Source of the DNA: Polytrichum commune
Taxonomy: Eukaryota; Streptophyta; Polytrichopsida; Polytrichales; Polytrichaceae
Direction of reading: 5' to 3'
NCBI GenBank assembly: GCA_950295325.1
Contig: OX485804.1
Span: 54,126,001-54,190,000 of the forward strand
DNA length: 64,000 nt
Shown here: positions 12,281 through 24,452 of the stretch, piece after piece
Position numbering within the stretch: position 1 is the first letter of the stretch
Layout: each line of letters begins with the position of its first letter
Made by a program: the position numbers and the translations under genes
The notes under the pieces: model-generated
What the model was told of the DNA's origin: nothing
Seen by the model: only the letters and a program-made list of their open reading frames with translations
Databases searched by the model: none

Positions 12281-14084
12281 AATATAGACATCGATGGGAC
12301 AAAACATTATAGACATTAAAGTAATCTTCTAGCTCAATGTGTCTTTCTTTGGAAGTTGGTCTCCTTTTTTTTTTCATTGGTCGTTTTGCATACAATATTA
12401 AAGAAAAAATAACCACTTCTAGTGCATATTTGGAGGTTGTGTTGAATCTAAATGAAGAACAACTAATTGTAGTTCATTAAGGGCCAAACTCATTTTATCA
12501 TCTCTTGGCATGCCGCAAAGTGTTTGACCCTTGATGAACCAATATAGAATGTTCTTCATTCGAACACCCACACTACCTCCAAGCATGCACCCCCAAAATT
12601 ATCAAACATCTAAGATATCTTATGCAAAACAACCAAGTTCCAACCAAAAAAATCATGTTGAGTTAGGGGACATTTCTATTTCCTAGAACATAACCACATT
12701 GATGAGCACATGAAACATTGTGCACAATCCAAGGTGTGTGGCCTTGTTATAGGCACTTCCAACTCCACATATGATTTTGACCATTTGATTATATCAAAAG
12801 TACTCTTGTTCAATCGTTAGTTGCAAATCACAACAATTGTCCTTTCAAGGCTCAAAATCTATTTTGAGATACACAAATTATAAGTGGTCAAAGTGAATAT
12901 TCTCCTTCTCTATAAATGTCCACGTAGACCTTGTCAATTGTGTTTACTATTAAATTTAGGATGGTGCCTATATTTTGAGCGCATAGTCCAATTTCCTCGT
13001 AGCACGTGTCTTTTGGTGTCCATCCTTAATTGCAAGCCATGTCATGTACCACTCAAACATAGGCATCTAGTTAAGAGGAGTGACCACATTTAACTCATGA
13101 AGGTAGTAGGGCTTAATGTATAACATATATACACAGATTCTACGAGCCTCACCAAGTCTTAAAACAATTTGGGTATTTGTAGCTTTATTTAGTACATTGT
13201 CTTATGTCCGGGGCACAATAAAATTCATGTTCATAAATGACCTTGATGATCAAAACACAAAGTATGTATTTGTGTTAAGAGGTCCTCATGTTGTGTATTT
13301 GAACTTGAAATTTTGACAACATTAAAATAATCAATTGATGCAAAGCTTTCACTCTAGTCAATCTAGTATATGACCAATTTTGACACAATTAGCTTAAAAT
13401 GGAAGCAATGAACGGGAAGAACTAGCTACTAGATGTAGATGAACTGGTTGAGTTGGAGTAATAATGGGTTGTAGTTCAAGACTTCATGAAAATTACCCAT
13501 CATTTTAGAGGAATCCATGGAATATACCCCAATTTAATAAAGGAAAATCAAAAGATGTCAACATGTAGCTGGTTGGACTTGGAAACACTAGGATATCAAC
13601 CAATCATGCCCCAAATCTCCTTGGACACTGAATGGAAATATGTAGTTCAAATATACATTTTTGTGTATGGAGAAGCCCAATCTGGCCTATATGGACACTT
13701 AAGGGTTAGGGCCCACATAACTTACGTTAAGGTAGATGGACTTTATTGGACACCTAGATTTGAGTCATATATGGTTAGATGTAGATATGAGATTGGACTT
13801 TAAATTGGTATGTATTTAGAAGAGATTGGATTACGTGCTCAAAATATGTTAACCATTCTAGATTCAATAACTAACATAAATAGAGGGGGTTCTATATGAC
13901 CACTTCGTGAGCACAATAATCTTTGCTTGATGATGATAAAGATATCTACATGCGCCCCACAATCATGAGGCAAATGACTATGGGCACAATTTGAATTTGC
14001 TAATCATCTTCCCCTAATTGCATATTTCATATCATACAATAAGTGGGTGCATATAGAAAAGTGTCCAAATAACATACATCTCAT
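12281..14084. other. Intergenic DNA with old repeat fragments
   Basis: No recognisable gene. A stretch near 12980-13090 (CACTCAAACATAG and its surroundings) resembles 55430-55510, suggesting another old dispersed repeat. The open frame at 13486-13803 (105 codons) has no recognisable domain. Confidence 0.4.
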
Positions 14085-14440
14085 GTATGTGGGTGTTATT
14101 CGGTTTGTTTTTCATGCTCTCCAACTTCTACCAATTAGATTTACACAACAAAATTGTGTTGCATTAGCAAATCTACAACGAAGCATCAATAGAAATCGGA
14201 TTGAAAATTGGACTTGCCTAATTTAATTATGATTATTGAAAGTGCACATTTGTTGACTCCTTAACTAAACATAGACCCTCCCATTTGTGTTCACTATTGA
14301 ATATAAAGTAGTTAATAACATTCAAATACGCAATCTGATCTCTTTTAAACATGTGTATTTATGATGTTTCTTCGTTGATCCTCACCAAACAAATATGCCA
14401 ATCAAACATAGAGACCCGATTAAGAAGACGAACTAATTAA
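14085..14440 (+). repeat. Dispersed repeat family B, copy 2
   Basis: Diverged direct copy of 7490-7835. Shared blocks include TATGTGGGTGTTATTC, CCTCACCAAACA and the closing AGACCCGAT/ATCCCGAT-AAGAA. Confidence 0.55.
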
Positions 14441-14929
14441 CACTCGCGTACCTTACCTTATATCGAGTGGAGAAGGAGCGGTGAATGCTCACTAGGTGAT
14501 AGTTGGTGGTGAGCCACTTGTTTATCTCCTTGGTCACAAGACAAGCTTTCGAAAGCATCACCATGGGCACGCCATCGCAATTGGTAGTGAGCCTCCAACG
14601 CATTCTTTTGACGATCCGGGTTGCTTGCGAAGCACTCTTGTGGAAGCCTTTGGAAGCATGCAAAGTTGAGGACCGTTCTCTAGACGACATAGTAGAAGCT
14701 GCGGCAAAACCTTGAATGCATGTAGCAGTGTGGTGGTGGAGCCTCTATTCGTCGTCCCTCTCCCCGCCGCCGGTCTTAATTGCCGCACGAGAGTGGGCCA
14801 AGTGGCCTCGGTAACACCGTCGGATGCTCACGCCAGCTTTCAACTTTCCTTTTGCCGCACCGCTATTGTTGGATGCTTCATAGGGCCACGTCATCGCACT
14901 GTGACTGTGCCATGCGCTCTCTCTGCTAC

Positions 14930-16445
14930 CTTTGGACTTCAATCAGTCACTTAAACTCTCTCGCCCTCCTTGTCCTTTTCTCTTCTTCTTACACTGCCAA
15001 CATCTGAGCCCAAGGCAATCGTCCTTTGTCGACAATACACCCTCACCTCCGTAACCTCACTCCCTCTCTTATATCCCAAAAACCCTGGGAAATTGCAATG
15101 TGATTGTGCCATGCTCTCTATGCTACCTTTGGACTTCAATCAGTCACTTAAACTCTCTCGCCCTCCTTGTCCTTTTCTCTTCTTCTTACATTGCCAACAT
15201 ATGAGCCCTAGGCAATCGTCCTTTGTCGATGATACACCCTCACCTCCGTAACGTTACTTCCTCTCTTATATCCCGAAACCCTTGGAAATTGCAATGTGAT
15301 TGTGCCATGCTCTCTATGCTACCTTTGGACTTCAATCAGTCACTTAAACTCTCTCGCCCTCCTTGTCCTTTTCTCTTCTTCTTACATTGCCAACATATGA
15401 GCCCTAGGCAATTGTCCTTTGTCGATGATACACCCTCACCTCCGTAACGTTACTTCCTCTCTTATATCCCGAAACCCTTGGAAATTGCAATGTGATTGTG
15501 CCATGCTCTCTATGCTACCTTTGGACTTCAATCAGTCACTTAAACTCTCTCGCCCTCCTTGTCCTTTTCTCTTCTTCTTACACTGCCAACATATGAGCCC
15601 TAGGCAATCGTCCTTTGTCGACGATACACCCTCACCTCCGTAACCTCACTCCCTCTCTTATATCCCGAAACCCTCGGAAATTGCAATGTGATTGTGCCAT
15701 GCTCTGCTACCTTTGGACTTCAATCAATCACTTAAACTCTCTCGCCCTCCTTGTCCTTTTCTCTTCTTCTTATACTACCAACATATGAGTTCTAGGCAAT
15801 TGTCCTTCGTCGACGTACACCCTCATGTCCGTAACGTCACTCCCTCTCTTATATCCTGAAACCCTAGGAAATCGCAATGTGACTGTGCCATGCTCTCTCT
15901 GCTACCTTTGGACTTCAATCAGTCACTTAAACTCTCTCGCCCTCATTGTCCTTTTCTTTTCTTCTTACAATGCCAACATATGAGCCCTAGACAATTGTCC
16001 TTTGTCAACAATACACCTTCACCTCCGTAATGTCACTCCATTTCTTATATCCCGAAACCCTAGGAAATCGCAATGTGACTAAGCCATGCTCTCTGCTACC
16101 TTTGGACTTCAATTAGTCACTTAAACTCTCTCTCTTTGTCCTTTTCTATTCTTCTTACAGTGCCAACATGTGAGCCCTAGGCAATCGTCCTTTACCGATT
16201 ATATGCCCTAGCCTCTGTAACGTCACTCCCTCTCTAATATCCCGAAACCCTAGGAAATCTCAATGTGACTGTGCCATGCTCTCTGGTACCTTTGGACTTC
16301 AATCACTCACTTGAACTCTCTCTCCTTTTCCTTTTCTCTTCTTCTTACATTGCCAACATATGAGCCCTAGGCAATCATCCTTTGTCAATGATACACCCTC
16401 ACCTCCATAACGTCACTCCCTCTCTCATATCTTGAAACCCTAGGT
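14930..16445 (+). repeat. Tandem repeat array, ~190-197 bp unit, about 8 copies
   Basis: The phrase GGACTTCAATCAGTCACTTA recurs with starts near 14935, 15132, 15328, 15524, 15716, 15911, 16105 and 16295 (spacing about 190-197 bp). Each unit also holds TTGCCAACATATGAGCCC and TATATCCCGAAACCC. Copies 2-4 are almost identical, while the right-hand copies carry more substitutions and small deletions. The 74-codon frames in the first copies simply repeat with the array and are probably not genes. Confidence 0.93.
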
Positions 16446-17011
16446 AATGGATGTGCTCAATTTAAATCTCCCTCCTTGTTGTCACATTTCCCTCTCATCT
16501 ATCACATATTTTGACATTAAATAATTCATCAAAGAATCTAAATCACACGTTCGCACGCATCATGCTATCATCATTATTATATTGTCATTATCGTAATGCC
16601 AACTTTGTGTTATTCCATAATGTCACATGCTACATTGATTCTCTATTATCATGCATCCATGTTAACATTATAAACCTGAATATCATGTGTATTTTGATTG
16701 TCACGTGCATGATTTTAGGGAGGTTAGAGTGCAAAATGATGCAAGTTTTGTTTGTTGTGGTAGATTCATAGATTTATTAGTGACATATGACAATTTTTTC
16801 AATGACGCATGTCAATTTGCCTATGACTCACATGCTTGTATTTTTTTTTTAAATTACAAGTTGAGTTAAATTATAATTACCATAAAGTTATGAAAACACA
16901 GCCCCCACAACATATACCTCAATACCAAACACTCCATAGTTTCTTCCAATCAGCCAATCATGTTGGGACTTCCTAAGCTCTTTGGAGATAGAGAATCATC
17001 GCATACAAACA
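16446..17011. other. AT-rich intergenic DNA
   Basis: No gene or clear element seen between the tandem array and the repeat that begins near 17012. Confidence 0.4.
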
Positions 17012-17230
17012 TATCTTTAATCCATCCAACAAAAGAAAAAAAACTTGTCTTTTTTAGGTTTGTGGTCGATTAATCTCAAATGACTTGGACTGGACTAATC
17101 TGGGGGTTTTTGAAACTACTAATGATATCAATTTAATAGGAATAATAACTTTTGGGATGTGTATTATTTTAAGGCTTTTATGTTAGATGAATAAGAGGTA
17201 TGCTCATATGCCATATGCCATAATCCCCTC
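17012..17230 (+). repeat. Dispersed repeat family C, copy 1
   Basis: Similar in order and sense to 46575-46795 inside intron 2 of the MYB gene. Shared words include ATCCATCCAACA, AGGTTTGTGG/AGGTTTGTGA, TCTCAAATGACT, TATTTTAA, GATGAAT-AGAG and the final AATCCCC. Non-coding. Confidence 0.55.
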
Positions 17231-17589
17231 TCTCTCTCCAACTTCTTTAGGTAAGCGTTTGTCAAAGAAGACATTTCATTATGCTATTATTAACTTATCG
17301 TGTGCCATTATTGTTGGCTAATTTATCATCTTCATATGCATTTGGGGGGGGGGGTATATAGCAATTCTATATTGTGAATCATATCTTCACAAGCCCTTAG
17401 GATTTCTAAGGAAAACCAATAACTTTGAGCATGTCTTTGAGCATGAAAATTCATATAAAAAATTGCATGTGCACTTGGTGGTGAGATTTAGAAGGTCACA
17501 TGCCTTTAATGTTTCATCCATTTCTCAATGGTATTCAACTCGCAAGAAATGTAGCTAGGGATTTGTGGTGTCTACATAAAGTTATCCCT

Positions 17590-18326
17590 TGTGGACATAG
17601 AGGGCAGACTCTTCATGCCATGTACAAACTAACATGAGTGTTAGAAGAGACCATATTATTCGAGGCATTAGCGTACATAATATACATAAGGAAGAGGTAT
17701 TATTTTTCTCTATTGTGTACATTGATAAAGGCTATTAATTTTCTTGAAGTAAAGGTCAATGTACAAAAGGGGGCCCTAAGGTTTAGAGAGAAAATTGATA
17801 ATAGATGTGTTAGTTTCATCCAATTCACGTTTTCATCCATTGTTGTCATATGGTCATAATCATGAATGACTTCCATGTGTGTTCTTGTTAGGGTTTGCAT
17901 TTGAGTTCTAGGTTTTCACAAACTAAAGGCTCTTGGAACACTCATGGGCTTTCTTAAGTTTTCTCTTTGGATTATGGCTAACTTATTGTGCTCTTGTCTT
18001 TGTTTGTTTGATAAAATCATTGAGTTACATGCTCTGGTTGAAGAGAAGTTTATTGACTTTATTTGGAAAGTAAAAATGGATTTATGTCTAATAAAGGCCT
18101 ATTCAATTCATGATTTATATTCTATACATTTAGTAGAGGCATTTATCACTATAAACTGAAAAAACTCAATATAAATACATGAGTCCATTTTATAGCATGC
18201 CATTAGTACATACACATTTGTTCCTCTCTATAAACTTCACATATATAGGAGGGGGGGTTCGATTTCATAGTGACCCAAGCAGGTCATTTAGGTTTCCAAT
18301 GAAGACTCCACCCCCGGGGTTGTGGA
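17590..18326 (+). repeat. Dispersed repeat family A, copy 1 (long)
   Basis: About 740 bp collinear with 24990-25712 and, over the first 230 bp, with 27700-27930. Shared blocks include GAGGCATTAGCGTACATA, ATATACATAAGG, AAAGGCTATTAA, TACATGAGTCCATTTT and CAATGAAG-TCCACCCCC. Copies 1 and 3 keep a similar short open frame, but copy 2 does not, so coding is doubtful. Confidence 0.75.
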
Positions 18327-18936
18327 GGTGAAAACATAGTACATTATATTATCATTTGTATACCTTTATTTTGTGACAAATTGAGTATAATAATAGCATC
18401 AAAAACCTCAAATTAATGTGGTGTAGTCTAATTCGGAATGATTTGGCACTCAACCTTGCAGGGGACACGTTTTTACTAGAGCCCCTTCATCCAAAATGGA
18501 TGAGTTTACATAGATGCCATGAATGCCAAGCTAACAAATACAGTCAACTATAACGGTACCGCTACGATATACCTATAATTATTAGTGCTGAATGTCGTTC
18601 CCTTTCTCTTGAGCAGAAGTGGATGTTAATCAATTGGCTTGAATTTGTGAGCCAAAAGTCCCTAATGTGGCTGGTTTTACATTGTGTTATTTCCCCCTCA
18701 AGATTGCTATATTTGGTCATTCTTGACACTTGCAAAACATGCTGAAGATCCTCCATAAGGCAATCCGATTACTTAATTTATTTCATAATTAAGTGGTTTG
18801 TTTACTTAGCTGTCAATGTGTTAAGCCTTCATGTCCATGGGGTTTTATGTATTTTGAAGATAAGTTATAAAGGGGGAATTGCAAACCTGTTTTTATGAAG
18901 AATTCACAAGGCAAAGTTGTTGACACAAAGTCAAAG

Positions 18937-19276
18937 ATGCCCCAAGCTAGATTACATCTTCATTTGGTTGGGCCCCGCCCCTCCCATGATTCTTTCACTG
19001 CCCGGTCTTCTTGCCCGCCCTTGAGTGGGAACTCTTCCTTTTTGAGAACCAATGTGACAATACCTGATCACTTAAGCCGTTAAGCTCCTTTGGCATGTGA
19101 AGGAACCCCATCAATTAACTTAAGAATAATGAAAGTGATGTGAACTTGACTATTGCCACATTGGCTCCCAACGAGGAGGAGTTCCCACGCATGTGCGAGT
19201 AGGAATATTGGGCAGTGAAGGAGGTGTTGGAGGGGTGGGGCCCAGTTGAATGAAGATGTGATCTAGCGCGGGGCAT
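18937..19276. mobile_element. Foldback-type element with long inverted arms
   Basis: The two halves are near-complementary. The left arm starts ATGCCCCAAGCTAGAT and contains GGGCCCCGCCCCTCC and GTGGGAACTC. The right arm contains the complements GAGTTCCCAC, GGAGGGGTGGGGCCC and ATCTAGCGCGGGGCAT. Arms are about 140 bp with a short centre. The 5-bp sequence CAAAG occurs immediately outside both ends (18932-18936 and 19277-19281), a possible target duplication. No coding capacity. Confidence 0.75.
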
Positions 19277-19281
19277 CAAAG

Positions 19282-20185
19282 ATCACATCCATATAATTGG
19301 ACCTTCCATATAAGGTCATGAGTATTTTTAAAACCTAAACAAAAGGAAACTTCATAAAGTGGAGATGACATTAGTTTGCGAGGATATGTTGAGCTTTCGA
19401 AAACTTATGACATGTTTCAAGATGCTTAAGAGAATTTGACCATTCCTATAGAGTGTGAACAACAATTATTATTGAAGTTGAAAACTCATCTTTTAGTATT
19501 AAAAAATATGTTTATGTCTACTTCATTCTCATGCAAACGGAATCATCTTGGTGATACACATACCAAAATTGAAACATGATCAATTGTAATTCTTATAAAT
19601 TATTTAAGTCTAATGTTTTGACATGATATTTAGATAATTTCAAATTTTCATTATATTTAATGCTTCTTGTGAATAGTGTATCATATTTTCAACATTTTTT
19701 TAATAAAAAAAAGAGAAACACCATTTGAGAATTGACAATCAATGATTTTTCATGATAATACTGATTCCGTAATTGTGAAGCCATCAAAGTGGGGCAGTGA
19801 AACCTCATTTTTATAGGAATCTCCCCTTTTTGCCACTTACAACCCTTGTGTCATTGAGCTTAAAATAAGGGAGCAAATCCCTTTTGCTTCTATTCGAGGC
19901 GTTAAAACTTTGAGATATGTTTGAGTTATTTTCTCTAGTTTGATTCTATTTGGAGATTAAAGCAAGGATTACTTGATAAGCATGTGCACATTAGTGGCAA
20001 AGAAAATGAGAGGATTTTTTGGTTATATAAAGATGAAACATGTCGGCGCCTAAAACTCAAAGAAACCCTCCAAGACTTTCCGGTTACACTCAAACAAGGG
20101 ACCATTAGGGAATTTGGACCCCAATTTATCCTCATACTTTATATGCTTTATTATAGTGTGTCTCAAAAAGGCTCTCACTATATAA

Positions 20186-20195
<10 letters not shown>
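19282..20195. other. AT-rich intergenic DNA
   Basis: No recognisable gene or bounded element. Confidence 0.4.

Positions 20196-20221
<26 letters not shown>
20196..20221. repeat. (GA)n microsatellite
   Basis: About 13 uninterrupted GA units, preceded by a short TATA-rich tract. Confidence 0.95.
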
Positions 20222-20279
20222 TCCAAAACCTCCGTTGTTACCTTCAATGGAAGTTGACTAGACCCAAAAGACCTAACTA

Positions 20280-20766
20280 CACCATTTGTGGTATTTAGTG
20301 TCACCAGTCTAAAATGTGCTTTCTAATATCTTGAAATTAGCATGGTCAATAATATATAAGGTCTATGCCTAGGTTGCTTAATGGTCAACATGTTGACCAT
20401 ACGTGTAAAACATGACACTTGACAATAAAAGTACCCTCAATTATATTTTCCCCTTTGCATACTAAAAGGTAAACACACGGCACTTGCTATTAGTATGCTC
20501 AATAATATCTTCCTTGCATTCTAACTTGTAAACACATGACACTTGACATTAGTATGCTCAATAATATCTTCCTCTTGCATACTAGAATGTAAAATTATCA
20601 TCTCAAGAACTCCAATGTGCTACGCTGAATATTTTACCATAGAAAATTATTCACTTCAAAAGTAACTTATGTTGACAATTAGTAGATTTTACACTTTTGA
20701 ATCTCCAACAACCTAGTTTAGACCATTCGCCAATAGTGTACGTGACACTAGATACCATAAACGGTG
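20280..20766. mobile_element. Inverted-repeat element with CACC...GGTG ends
   Basis: The left end CACCATTTGTGGTATT then TAGTGTCACC mirrors the right end (CGTGACACTAGATACC then ATAAACGGTG). The left flank is TA; the right flank is TC, perhaps a mutated TA. The sequence CTAAC also occurs on both sides. The interior shares several blocks with 2835-3232 (inverted) and with the element at 22613-23709. The superfamily is left open. Confidence 0.6.
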
Positions 20767-20878
20767 TCTCTAACCAATTCGGGTAAAAAATTGACTACAT
20801 TTGTGATTGGACACACTAATCAAACTCTGATCGGTCACGTTGGTTGATTGGACCAACTGATCAAACCTAATTACAAAT

Positions 20879-20890
20879 CCCCCCCCCCCC
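20879..20890. repeat. Poly-C run of 12
   Basis: Uninterrupted C run. Confidence 0.9.
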
Positions 20891-20965
20891 TCTTAATATC
20901 AACAAGCTCTATGCCTCAGAACAACAAAGGTATACACAAAGCCCCTCAAAGATGGACCAAACTAA

Positions 20966-21540
20966 GGGCCGCTTCACACTATGGCTGTCCAAGTCAAGAG
21001 GCTGTGGGATTGAATGGCCAAACTTTGTTGAGAGTCCAAAGATATGGGCTGAAAATAGTTGATAAAATATAGGAATTGGAGCCTTCGGCCGGGTATAGTG
21101 TGAAGCCTCCAAAGGCCAAGCCCAAAGTCCAAACCTTTGGCCATGAATTCCCATGGCCTCTTGACTTGGACAACCATAGTGTGAAGCCTCCAGACGCTAA
21201 GTCCAAGTCCAAAGGAAGAAGGAGCATCCCACTTTATTCCCTGCCCAAAACAACCCCTCCAATCTAACCGCCAAGATCTTGTCAGTTTTTGATATTTCTT
21301 TATGAAAAAAAATGACAGCCTCTCGACCATAGTTTGGGTCCATTCCTGTCCGACCCAAACTTCCTTCGAGAGTCCCTCGCCTTGGTCAAAATGTCTCGCC
21401 ATGTACGCATTTTGGAGAGCGACAATCTTTGGACTTTGGCCTCTAGTGTGAAGGGTGAGAGGCCAAATCCTTGGCTACTTGCAATATGATTGGTGGAAAT
21501 CGACAGCCTCTCGACCTTCGGTCATAGTGTGAAGTGACCC
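20966..21540. mobile_element. PIF/Harbinger-like MITE with nested inverted repeats
   Basis: Starts GGGCCGCTTCACACTATGGC and ends TCATAGTGTGAAGTGACCC, flanked by TAA on both sides (963-965 and 541-543 of their kilobases). Its left half is itself an inverted repeat: the first ~45 bases, containing TGTCCAAGTCAAGAGGC, recur as complement near 21150-21195, ending CCATAGTGTGAAGCC. The ends resemble those of the 691/10236/23954 family but the interior differs. Non-coding. Confidence 0.75.
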
Positions 21541-21543
21541 TAA

Positions 21544-22610
21544 GAGTTTAGTCTTTTTGAACGATTCAACTTTTGTAAGAAAATAACTAAAGACCTTATT
21601 TTTTTGTTGTAGCTTAAATTTGAAAGTTGGGTGAAAACCCTTGGACTCCTCTTTCAATTCCAATTTTTTCAAGAACACTTCAAATCTAAAACATGGTGTG
21701 TCCATGGGATCCATCACCCTGAATCTTGAATTAGCATGTGCAAGGTTAGCTTGGACAACCCATCTGAGTACAATGAGTTAGAAAACAATTTGTTACTTTT
21801 TATTTTTCAAAAAAGTAGTCCAACACCACTCTTTTAAGTTTTAGCACATAATTTTAATCCTCATGAAACTTAGGTGACCTTACAAAAACTCTCTGAAACC
21901 CATCTTTTAGCCAACTAACATGGAGTTTCAACCTAAACCCTTTAAAGATTGATTGTAATGTGTTTCAAAAACCTACAGAAAGTTAGTTGATGTCTAAAAT
22001 GCCAGACTTGATTCTATCAAAGCTTGTCAATAGCATATTGCTCTAGCCATATAGGAATACAAAGACAAGCAACAACACTGAAGCCATAACATATTAATCC
22101 ATGTGGAATTGTTGTACGTGAACATACTTGTTGTGTATATTCATCCATTGCAAGAGTTGGAACTATTATAACTTATGATTTTCCTTGTAAAGGTGTTTGC
22201 ATGAGTATTAGCTTCAAAGACCTAGGAGTGAGACTATTTCACTCCGATAGTTGGATGAATGCACCACATAGGGTTTACTTGATTTCAGAAAGAACATTTT
22301 CATCATTGATTCATGAAAGGTGCTAAGAATATGAATGTGTCATGTTAAAATGATGGTGATAACATAGTGTCACATTTATTTTGTCACTTCTAGGTCAAGA
22401 TTTGATTTTCATAATTTCATTGTCACGACTCCAAGATGTGCATGTTTTCATTTTGTCATTTTTTGAAAATATTATGAATGAACTAGGGTCACTGCTTTGA
22501 TACTTTGAAGAGACATCAAGTCAGATGAAATGACCACAAACCTACATGGTACATGTTTTAAATTTGGATGAATGAGAGGCATACTTGAATTGCAATGTAT
22601 CCACAAAAAC
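21544..22610. other. AT-rich intergenic DNA
   Basis: No gene recognised and no bounded element seen. Confidence 0.4.
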
Positions 22611-23085
22611 TACACTAAATATGTTATCTAGTGTCACCAATTCTAATTGTCATGCTCAATACTAATTGTAAACCGAGGTATAGTGTCACCAACATTAAAT
22701 GTTAGCTAAAAATTATTTGTCATTCCTTGGAAAAGTTTTGGGGGATTGTAGATTTACAATGTTGCGATTACAATAACCTCCCGCTTAAGTACGCACCCAT
22801 TTAAGTACGCATCCTAGTTAAGTACGCATCCCGATTAAGTACGCATTTTTTGGCAAAAAATTTAGGGTTCAAGATTTCTTAAATGAACATGTCGTGAATC
22901 GTCATTTGGCGTAAGTTTTGAAGTTTTTTTGCGTTTGGCTTTGAGGCCGACCACTCGGATCTTGCTCTGTAATGATTCAAACGATTTCTTAAGGCCATCA
23001 AAAATTTCCTTTGCTTCTGCTTGAACTTCAAGGTAGAGCAGCTAATCTCGATGTCAAGAACCTGCTTATAAAGAGAGTCAAAACC

Positions 23086-23265
23086 CTAGAATATAATATT
23101 GTTTTCTAAACTGACATTCAGTCCCTGAGTGTTAACATCGCCTTCACTAACGATGTACTCTCGGGCTAGAGCCCTTTTACTCGGAGTATTCGTTTTGCTA
23201 AGCTTCAAGATGATTTCGCAACGTTGTTGCTCATTGAGACGCTTTCTGTTTGGTTTCTTCGACAT
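23086..23265 (-). pseudogene. Relic of pogo/Tigger transposase, N-terminal CENP-B-type helix-turn-helix
   Basis: The frame starts MSKKPNRKRLNEQQRCEIIL and continues with KRALAREYIVSEGDV before losing similarity and stopping at 60 residues. Basic-rich, then QRCEII-K and RALAREY-VSEG is the pattern of the CENP-B/Tigger/Jerky N-terminal DNA-binding domain. The catalytic DDE region is absent, so the protein cannot transpose. A further charged piece lies downstream in another frame (about 23020-22900). The match is from pattern recognition only. Confidence 0.65.
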
Positions 23266-23430
23266 TGTAGTGAAACACAAGCGATTTGGGAAACCTTAAA
23301 CCCTAAAGTACACACCTACCGGCTATAGTGAAACACAAACGATAGCGATTTGGGAAACCCTAAATCCTAAAGTACCCACCTACCAACTATAGCGAAACAC
23401 AAGCAATTTGGGAAACCCTAAAGTACGCAC
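23266..23430. repeat. Three imperfect ~60-bp direct repeats inside the pogo-like element
   Basis: Each unit contains GCGAAACACAA/GTGAAACACAA, GATTTGGGAAACC, CCTAAAGTAC and CACCTACC. They lie between the transposase start codon and the right terminus and may be a promoter or binding array. Confidence 0.7.
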
Positions 23431-23953
23431 CTACCAGCTAAGTACGCACAAACTACGCATGTTCAAGTTGCGTACTTAAGTGGGAGGTTACTGTAATGTC
23501 ACTTACCAAGTAATTTTTCATCCAAATCTCAATCATCCACGACAATTTTTCATCACAAGTTTTTGACAAGAGAACGTAGGGTTTTGGCCAATGGATGAAC
23601 TCATCCATCATCCATGACAACATTTGTTCACTTTATCACAAGGAGTGTCACCTGAAAAGTTACCATAGTGACATAAAGTACCATATGACACTAGATTTCA
23701 TATTTAGTGTACCTTTCTTTTGAATTAGCTTAAAACTCTTAAATGCATGTGGAAATGCAGCAATATCTTATTTCATCATCCAAGTATGTTTACTTTTTTG
23801 AGTTATAATATTTTTTCTCATAGTCATATTCTTGGTGATTGCAAATTATTTATTTTTCCGACACATTTTAGGAACTTCATGCAAACAATCTTCTGGGCAG
23901 AGCGTATGAAGTCCAAGTACCGTATCCAAGCAGTCAGTAAGTCAGAAGTCTTA

Positions 23954-24452
23954 GGGCCACTTCACACACGAGACTGAGAGCCCGTGACCATTACACTTCA
24001 AGCACTCTCATTGGTGGAAAAGGCGGAGCCGGTCCATGTTCGCTTCACACTACGCATGAGGGACCAATGGAGCTATGTGGATGCAAGATGGATGTAAAGT
24101 CTACATGGATTCCTACATGGCATCAAATGGATCATGGTTCATGGTCACTTGGACTCTTTTCAAAAACCACCTCTTGAAGGTAGGCCTAACACAAAATTGG
24201 GAGACCATGGCACTCCAAACACTCATTACCGTTGATTTGTTTTATTTATCATGTGTAAGGACCTACATGAATAGAAATTCATTGAAATAGTATTTGGTTG
24301 AGGGTCCGGTCAAATATGACTTCACACTACACTTGAGGGTCCGCGACCACACTACATGATTTTGGAGGTCTCTTGGGATGGCCTTCGGACACTTTCTTTT
24401 TGGCTCTCATAATTTCATGGTCACAACTCTTGGCTTGTGTGTGAAGTGGTTC
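23954..24452. mobile_element. PIF/Harbinger-like MITE, copy 3 (inverted)
   Basis: Starts GGGCCACTTCACACACGAG, ends GTGTGTGAAGTGGTTC, with TTA before and TAA after. The interior is the reverse complement of copy 1, including the GGCGGAGCCGGTCC block. No coding capacity. Confidence 0.72.

Larger units (their letters stand above)
22771..23493 (-). mobile_element. Pogo/Tigger-like (Tc1-mariner) element, truncated
   Basis: The inverted ends are CAATAACCTCCCGCTTAAGT and CAGTAACCTCCCACTTAAGT (right end read as complement). They are flanked by TA on both sides, the Tc1/mariner target. The CAGTAA-CCTC start resembles plant pogo-like (Emigrant/Lemi) ends. Just inside the left end TTAAGTACGCA occurs four times, and it recurs at the right end; these are plausible transposase-binding repeats. 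A relic transposase start lies inside on the minus strand. It is inserted into the element at 22613-23709, so it is the younger of the two. Confidence 0.8.
22613..23709. mobile_element. Inverted-repeat element (CACTA...TAGTG ends) interrupted by a pogo-like insertion
   Basis: The left end CACTAAATATGTTATCTAGT is mirrored by the right end ACTAGATTTCATATTTAGTG, and TA lies outside both ends. About 372 bp belong to this element; the rest is the pogo-like insertion at 22771-23493. The ends begin CACTA, but a 3-bp duplication expected for CACTA (En/Spm) elements is not present, so the superfamily is uncertain. Confidence 0.65.

Noticed and set aside
15223-15643. Repeated 74-codon open frames as a gene family
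   Set aside because: They only recur because the DNA unit repeats; later units lose the frame, and no domain is present.
14930-16445. CRISPR-like array
   Set aside because: The repeat is ~195 bp with no unique spacers and the context is a plant genome; it is a tandem repeat array.
23290-23415. Interstitial telomere repeat (AAACCCTAAA words)
   Set aside because: Only isolated single words within the ~60-bp repeats of the pogo-like element; no tandem TTTAGGG run.
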